Assembly (NCBI GenBank): GCA_014529385.2
Contig: CM043958.1
Span: 79,355,025 to 79,419,024 of the forward strand
Reading direction: 5' to 3'
Length of the DNA stretch: 64,000 nt
DNA from: Adiantum capillus-veneris
Lineage: Eukaryota > Streptophyta > Polypodiopsida > Polypodiales > Pteridaceae
Shown: positions 57,989 to 64,000 of the stretch, piece after piece
Layout of the letters: each line of letters starts with the position of its first letter
Position numbering within the stretch: the stretch's first letter is position 1
The notes under the pieces: model-generated
What the model saw: the letters and a program-made list of their open reading frames with translations, nothing else
The model's database searches: none
Told to the model about the DNA's origin: nothing
Made by a program: the position numbers and the translations under genes

Positions 57989-59343
57989 CTACTCTTTCCA
58001 CTCATCTACCACCTTTTCTTTACCTTTGTCCTTCCAAACTTCCCTTTGTTGAGCCCACTTACTACTGTTAGGATTGACTGGTACTTCTGAAATGTCTAGG
58101 ATTTCTTCAATGACTACTCCCTTGCTCCTGGTAACCACCCTGACTGGGACTGGCTCTGGTTCCTTAGCCTCAGTAGTAGTTGTTACAAGTGCATCTGGAC
58201 ATTGGGCTGCAAAATGACCATACTTCCCACAAGTATAGCAATTCATGCTCCTGTTCTGGAAGTTGCCTCTTCCTCTTCCTCTGCCCATTCCTGGTTGGTA
58301 TCTGCCATGTCCTTGACCAGTACCACTGGTACCTGGTCTCTCCTCTTGAGCTACTTTGATTGGTTCTACCTTCACTGGTTTAGTGTAGGCAACACTGGCA
58401 GATCCTTCCCTTTCTTAAAATGGTGAATTCTGATGCCACAATTATTCCATAGGTGACCAAAGGCCTTGCAGTAGGTACATTGTGGACATTCAGTGGAGAT
58501 ATGGTCCTTGGATTTGCATCTTGAACACAAAGTCTCCATCTTTCGGACTGGCTGTCTTGTGTGGCTAATTTCTGCAATTTGCCTAGCCATCTCTTCAATT
58601 TTCTTGGTCCATGATCCCTTCTTTGATTTCTCCTTTGCTCCTTCATTGGAGCTGCTCTCGGAGCTACTGGACATTTCACTGGAATCAGAAGTTTTAGTAG
58701 CAGAGCTACTGCTACTGGTCCTGCGCTTCTTGTGGCTCTTCTACTTCTTAGCCTGCTGTTCTAGCTTTAATGCCCTTTGGACCAGATCATTGAATTTTTT
58801 TGTAGGGGCTGGTACTTCTTGTTCCCTAAGCTTCTTGCTTCTGAACCCATTCAGGAACCATGCCCTCAATCTCTTCTCAGACGGCGGTTCTTGCAACTTC
58901 CTGGTTAGCTCTTTTATCTTTTCCACATAGCTGCGGACTTACAAATTTCTCTGTTTGATCTTATCTAATTCATAGAGAATATCTTCGTCCCCTCTATTGT
59001 CTGAATATTCCAACGTGAATGCCTTAAGCAATTTGTTATATGATCTCAGCTGGCATGCAGGGTAATGGTAATATCATTTCCTCGCTGCCTCCTTCAAGGT
59101 TTGTGGAAAATATTCCCCCCAATCATCCTCATCAATGTTTTTTAGTTCAGCATATTGCTCGAAAGCTTGAATGTGAACATCTGGATCATCCTTTTTTCCC
59201 CCTTTGAATATTGGAAAGGAAATCTTCAGGGAAGCTATGTAATCATTTCGATTACTACTAATCTTGGAGCTTCTCTTCTTGGCTTCAGAATGACGCTTGG
59301 GAGCCTTCTTGCAATTGTCAATGTCAGCATCCCAATCAATCAT
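57989..59343 (-). pseudogene. Gypsy Gag with three zinc knuckles
   Basis: 59343-59074 carries the capsid start (LKISFPIFKGGKKDDPDVHI, AEYFPQTLKEAARK-like end). Then, after stops, come a helical region (VEKIKELTRKLQEPPSEKRL, 58926-58741) and a Ser-rich linker with CSRCKSKDHISTEC and CTYCKAFGHLWNNC (58674-58372). After a frame change, an Arg/Gly-rich part with CYTCGKYGHFAAQC (58375-57989). Three Cys/His modules bind RNA during particle assembly. Broken by about four stops or frameshifts. Confidence 0.8.
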
Positions 59344-59719
59344 TGTCTCTGTCTCAGTGTCAGTGCCTTCTCTGGTTTGTCTGCTAGAAGTACGGTGACT
59401 TCCCTTACTACCCTTGGTATCCTCATCTCTCTGGAGAGACTGAGAATTCTTGGAACTCTTTGCCTCCCGTGCTTCCGGTTCTGCCCGTCGGCGTCAAGAA
59501 TGACTGGAGTGCTGTGAGTCCTGCACCTCATCAGCCTGACTATGCTCCACCTGAGCCTCAATGTCAGTCATCTTCTCTTGCTTTGGGTCAAACTCACTTC
59601 CTTACTCCTCAAGAATGGGGTCCACACGAATGGTAGATTTCCGGCCACGATTGGATTTTGGTGCCATTGCTGAAAACTTCAACTGGGAGAAGAGTCTTTT
59701 AGTCAACAAGCTTCAACTG
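59344..59719 (-). other. Gypsy leader and Gag N-terminal region
   Basis: Partly open on the minus strand. An ATG near 59667 begins MAPKSNRGRKSTIRVDPILE, probably the true Gag start, followed by a stop and acidic/Gln-rich text. Confidence 0.5.
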
Positions 59720-59737
59720 GAGCCACCGTGATCGCCA
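59720..59737 (-). promoter_or_regulatory. Primer-binding site of nested gypsy
   Basis: Minus-strand TGGCGATCACGGTGGCTC, three bases after the 5' LTR. I cannot assign the tRNA. Confidence 0.65.
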
Positions 59738-59740
59738 AAA

Positions 59741-60213
59741 TGGAATTGGAGCTGATCTCTTGAGACAGCTAATTCCAGTGTTGAAAGATTTCAGCTACTA
59801 CTAGTATGGGAAGATTTCAGACAGCAGACTGAACAGGAATCAGAGACTAAACTGGAATGTGGATACTGAAATAAGAATCAGACTTAGATACTGGAATTAA
59901 GGTTCAGATTCAGAAGATTGGACGAGAAGTAAGTATAACTGAAATATATGCCGTGATTAGGGTTACAGATCAAGATTACAGCGAATATGATTACAAAGAG
60001 AAAGTACATTCGACAATACTGCCAATGATTCTCAAGTACAATTATAGCCAAAGCGCTAACCCAAGTGATAACAATTTCCTACCGATTACAATGTAATGGG
60101 CCCTATTTATACACTTCGGGTTTACTGTAGTAATTACCATAGTAATTACTAAGTAGTTCGCTGCCCATCTTCTAAGAAGACGTTCCCACATAGTGACTTT
60201 CCAGTCGTCTACA
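59741..60213 (-). repeat. 5' LTR of nested gypsy
   Basis: 473 bp, minus-strand TGTAGACGAC...CAATTCCA. TATA at 60111-60103; palindrome at 60128-60151. Confidence 0.93.
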
Positions 60214-60218
60214 AGCAG

Positions 60219-61073
60219 CAACAATAGAAAGAACCTCAGCCAGAGAAGGAAGTGAGCCCTGCACTAGAAGAGACCACACAGTCTGAAACATCACCCTCTA
60301 CTTCCACATAGCATGAAACATCCAAGGCATCCACAAGGCCTCAGGATGACAAAGAAAAAGAACGATTGTCTACCTCCACGCAAGAAGAACCAGCAGCTAC
60401 GACGCAGCAGAAAGACACACATTATGCTACATACACATCCACTCAGCTGGCAAGACAAGAGGATTGGAAGTCAAATGACGAGGTAATACTGCAAGTAAAT
60501 GGATATGCAAGGTAGATGCAAGATATGATGGAACGACTCTGTTCAGTAGATCTTATCCGCAACACAAAGGCTAAAGAGCTCAAGATGGTGATTGACGCTC
60601 TCCAAGGAGAGTTAGAAGACAGAATGACTGTCATCACCGATCTTCAGAGGAAAGTGCAGGAGATGAAAGCCGAAGTTGAACAGCATCAGCTAGCAAGAGA
60701 CCGTCAGCAAAAATAAATGGAAGAGTTAGGTGATCTGCTCACCAAGTTATTAGACGCTTGCAAAGGGAAAAATGAACAGCCGACAGAGGTTACAAATGAA
60801 CTTCTTACGATATCCCTGTCAGCTCAAAAAATTCAAGTGCAATTGGATGTTGCAAATGCCTCTTTACAGTACTCTGAACAGCAAATCAGTGATCAAGCAA
60901 TCTTCTTACGACAAATAAGAGAAAAACCAGTCGTGACCTCGATCAAAGGGACTGATGAAGTATACAAGGCACTAGAAAATAAGAATAAGGACCTCGAGTT
61001 AGAATTAAAGCTGAAGCAATCACAGTGCAGGGACCCGTCATTGATGCGGGTCCAGAGAGAAGAAGAGTGTTGA
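60219..61073 (+). pseudogene. Extra post-pol ORF of the array III element, coiled-coil part
   Basis: Continues the frame of 49763-50117 across the nested element. It has a Ser/Thr/Glu-rich linker (60219-60515, stops at about 60225 and 60309), then MQDMMERLCSVDLIRNTKAK and a long coiled coil with one TAA at 60714, then KALENKNKDLELELKLKQSQ. The stop codon TGA (61071-61073) lies inside the first six bases of the LTR. Strong heptad character, no membrane segment, no enzyme motif. It could be a structural protein like coiled-coil ORFs of other gypsy elements. Four in-frame stops. Confidence 0.55.
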
Positions 61074-61354
61074 GCCAGCAGAGGATCACACCCACATTTT
61101 TGCTCACACTCATCATTTTGTAACCATTGATTGTAATAAATGTCTTTCCGACATTAATTTTGATTTGAGCCATTCATTAAGTAACGGGACTCAATTGAGT
61201 TTCCAGCTTGTAATCCCGAAGTAATTTCACTTGCTGATGTAATTAGTTAGTGATGTTCTCACCTCCAAAGCTGAGGTATATAAGCCAAAGTTTTTGTAAC
61301 CTAAGAAAAGATTTATTAATCAAAGTGAGTTTTTTGGAGCGCCGTGACTGTGTC

Positions 61355-61399
<45 letters not shown>

Positions 61400-62028
61400 G
61401 AGTCTTATCTACTTGCTACGCGAGCTACGGAGCCGCCATTGGAGAAGCGACACCGCCATTGTGTTAGCAACGGTGAGAGCTACGCACAGATACCAAGAGT
61501 GCGCGCTATCGGCTTCTATGTGTGGTAAGTTCCTACGAGCTTCGGTGTGAGTTTTCTTCCAACTCGTGTGTCGAAATGGAGCGTGCAGCATATCTATAGA
61601 ACCACAACGAGTAGAGCTACACATTAGTACCATCGGGGTCAAGTTTTGATCACCTGTATTTTTCGGCCTGTCTTCATACGCGTTTACCGCACGGAGTGGT
61701 TATAGGTTGATTTTGCAGTTCAAGTCTTTAGGGTGTTGTTCTTACCTAGTGTATAGACTTCCCCTTGAGTTTGAGATCGATTCAATGATTCTAGATCCTG
61801 TTTCGTATAGCATTCGTTCGTAGTACGGATTTCAGTCACTTGCGTATTTTAGAACTTAGATTTGATTTCCTTAGTAGTGATTGTCATTAGAAGGTCGAGT
61901 AGGTGAGTTGACACCCACCTAGTTGTTTCCATGCGCCTGCGGATCAAGCTCCATCCTCGTCTGACAAATTCTGTTGTTGGTTGAGTTCTCGCTATTTAGC
62001 TTCCGCTAGCGGCGTAACCGCCTTAACA
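61068..62028 (+). repeat. 961-bp LTR of the array III element
   Basis: TGTTGAGCC...CCTTAACA. TATA GTATATAAG at about 61276-61284, U3 about 210 bp, and a GA run at 61359-61396 in the transcribed part. It is preceded by the purine tract CCAGAGAGAAGAAGAG and followed two bases later by a primer site, so it looks like both a 3' and a 5' LTR. Confidence 0.8.
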
Positions 62029-62030
62029 TT

Positions 62031-62048
62031 TGGCGTCGTTGCCGGGGA
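62031..62048 (+). promoter_or_regulatory. Primer-binding site (tRNA-Asp type)
   Basis: TGGCGTCGTTGCCGGGGA; one base different from the common gypsy primer site TGGCGCCGTTGCCGGGGA. Confidence 0.85.
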
Positions 62049-62566
62049 CGAGAGCCCTAAGTAGGTGACCTTAGACTAATCCTACGAGGTGAGTCGTATA
62101 AACTACTTTGTATACTTTAGTTAGAAAAGATCTAGGAGTGGTAAACTCCGAAGATCTCGAGAGATACTAGGAAGTGGGGTATTCCTGGGTCTTCCGTGTT
62201 GACAGTATTTTTAGTTTAGCTTAGATTTGTTTGTTGTTTTGTTGGTGTTGAGTAGTTGTTGATAGAAGAAGAATTTGCTAGTCCGTGAGTGGCAATGGAT
62301 CTCTTTAAAATCACAATTACCAAACCCATTTTATGATTAGGAATAGCTTAGGTAGGACTTCATTTGATCCTGATCTAGAGCTAGTAATCATTGGAGTATT
62401 TGCTTGATATGGTTGATTGCATGTTAGATCACTAAACCGTCGAGTTAGTAGTGAAACTTGAAATAAACAAAAGTCAGAGAAATTTTCTGTGTATCTGGGA
62501 GTTGCTGACCACTTGAGAAAGCTTAAGGAAGGATTCTGTGCCAAAAAACTGGAAATCTGCAACTTT
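62049..62566. other. Leader DNA of the array III element; no gene
   Basis: Non-coding sequence from the primer site to the first palindrome. An ATG at 62294 (atggatctctttaaaatc) opens only a short frame. Confidence 0.5.
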
Positions 62567-62992
62567 AGACATCATACGCGTATGATGTCTTAATGACCAA
62601 ACAGAGACCAAAACAGAAATTTTGACTTTACCAGAGTGTTCAAAAGGGGGGTTATACCCTAATTTCAACTTAAAACAAGAGCATTAACACTCAAAGAAAC
62701 CCAAAAAGACAAGCCGGAGTACAAGAAACGCAAAGAATAGGAAATTTTGGATTCAGATCTTGTTTTTACATTCAAACCTGACAAAAACACTTGAAACTCA
62801 ATTATAAACATTGGAGAAGGCTTAAAACCAAGGATAGTCAAAATCTGGGACAAAAGACATCATACGCGTATAATGTCTTTTAGCACATCCACTGCTTATT
62901 TTTGATATCTGACCTTACAAGATTGTTGCAAACACTGTAGAAAGCATAAATATCAAGTCTTGACCCAAATTGATGAAAAAGACATCATACGC
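62567..62992. repeat. Palindrome-bearing repeat array III
   Basis: A perfect 24-bp palindrome (half-site AGACATCATACG) at 62567-62590; a 30-bp palindrome with one mismatched pair at 62852-62881, 288 bp further; and a left half (AAAAAGACATCATACGC) at 62976-62992, 125 bp further. The text before each (TTGAGAAAGCTTAAGG / TTGGAGAAGGCTTAAAA and TCTG) is also repeated. The last unit is cut at the dyad centre. Confidence 0.85.
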
Positions 62993-64000
62993 TGTCGTGC
63001 TGTGACACGTACATAGTGGGAACGCAGGCTACAAGAGTTATCTTGTAATTTTTTAGATCCATTTTTATCTTTCCTATAATATACATATGCATTTTTAAGT
63101 ATAATAATAAGACTTCTATCTCATCCTAATATTTTTCTCAAGGGTAACCTATTCTTACTTTACCATCAGAAAATACTATGGGAAAAGCATCAATAGCTCC
63201 GCCTCTTTAACTTGGGGCAAAAAGCATTGATTCTTTATTTCTACTATTTCATTATCATCTCACACCCTAGCTAGATCCTATATCTAGGGTAAACTCCAAT
63301 ATATATATATATTCTATGTATTTTTAATACTTTTCTTATATTTCTTTTTAAATAGCTACTAGGAGAGAATCAAATCCTAGTGGGACACTAGGTGGCATGA
63401 TTTCAAAGATACACTTATTTTAATGCATTATTGCAAGCATGATTACAAAACTTTGTCAAGGAGCAATGTCATGCTTTCATATGGCATGAGGTGTCCTTGT
63501 GAATTAAATGAAAGTCTAGGCTAAGGAGACCACATGAAGACTTTTGCTGCCATAAATGGACCCTATTTTGATGAATTTTTTACACAAGGTTCCAATCCGA
63601 ATTGGAAAACGATTTTAAAATGAAAATCGTAGCTAATGAGCTGAAGTTTTTGCCCATATTTTTACTTTTTTATTTGGAGCCACGGTTGAAAAGATATGAT
63701 CAAAATACTGGACCCCAGTCTGCCCACATCATGCAAGGACAGCTCATTTCCAACTTTTCCAATTCATGTTCACACTGGCTCCTCTCTTCTTGTGTAAACC
63801 CTTGGGGGTTCCCTTCACCTATAAAAGGGGACCTCTTCTTCCTTGGAAGAAACTCAAGCATTCAAGTCATTGATGAGAGGAACTCTTGAGGGAGTGAGTA
63901 GTAATGCCTAATTGTACTTAGCCATTAACATAAGCCCAAGCCTACACTTTCTCCTAGAGGGAGACTAGCCATTCTTGCAACAAGCTAACCTTGGAAGATC
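62993..64000 (+). repeat. Probable start of another LTR element
   Basis: Sequence changes abruptly at TGTCGTGCTGTG (62993), in the middle of the third palindrome. No gene follows. A core promoter CCTATAAAAGGGG (TATA 63820-63826) near the right end resembles an LTR. The rest, and any partner LTR, lie outside the window. Confidence 0.4.

Larger units (their letters stand above)
50118..60213 (-). mobile_element. Complete Ty3/gypsy retrotransposon, minus strand, nested
   Basis: LTRs at 50118-50593 and 59741-60213 (about 4-5% different by eye, with small indels), ends TG...CA on the minus strand, and a perfect 5-bp duplication AGCAG (50113-50117 and 60214-60218). Order on the minus strand: 5' LTR, primer site, Gag, protease, pol, a long extra ORF, polypurine tract, 3' LTR. 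It is about 10.1 kb and older than the copia element by LTR divergence. All ORFs carry stops. It interrupts the charged ORF of another gypsy element. Confidence 0.95.

Noticed and set aside
61344-61550. 68-codon ORF within the 961-bp LTR
   Set aside because: It begins in a GA run and lies in the transcribed part of an LTR; no domain.

Overview
This is repeat-dominated nuclear DNA of a land plant. I see no intact host gene in the 64 kb. The evidence for a plant is a plant-type CACTA (En/Spm) transposon, Ty1/copia and several Ty3/gypsy elements, LINE endonuclease remnants, and intronless dead copies of eL14 and SWIB genes that resemble plant versions. The very long GA, TG and TA microsatellites and the depth of nesting suggest a large, repeat-bloated genome; a fern or another seed-free plant is possible, but the species cannot be fixed from the sequence.

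Layout. 0-6.3 kb: a microsatellite-rich stretch with a retroelement ORF tail, a near-perfect 52-bp palindrome beside a (TG)105 run, and retropseudogenes of ribosomal protein eL14 and a SWIB-domain protein (plus a doubtful LTP-like one). 6.3-15.9 kb: LINE endonuclease relics, an AT-rich tandem array, one copy of an uncharacterised repeat family (8.5-9.9 kb), a palindrome-bearing array (10.0-10.9 kb) and a gypsy integrase tail. 15.6-24 kb: a minus-strand gag relic, then a complete CACTA element (16849-23887) with a CAA target-site duplication, a TNP2-type transposase broken by three stops and one frameshift, and a second ORF. 24-31.2 kb: an inverted second copy of the uncharacterised family, two related LTR units with AT-rich arrays, and a chromodomain integrase fragment, all on the minus strand. 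31.7-42 kb: an LTR/leader/gag gypsy relic whose leader was split by a young copia element (34044-39222; 227-bp LTRs with 3 differences). 42-49 kb: a gag-protease element with no reverse transcriptase. 49.8-62 kb: a coiled-coil ORF next to a 961-bp LTR, interrupted by a complete minus-strand gypsy element (50118-60213; AGCAG duplication) that has its own long extra ORF after pol. 62-64 kb: leader repeats and the start of another LTR-like unit.

The most unusual signal is structural. Three separate regions (10.0, 33.3 and 62.6 kb) carry degenerate repeats of about 270-300 bp, each unit with one long palindrome. The palindrome sequence is constant within a region but different between regions, while the spacing is kept. 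Two of the regions lie downstream of related LTR/primer-site junctions. This looks like a shared but sequence-diversified feature of retrotransposon leader regions, and I cannot match it to a named system.
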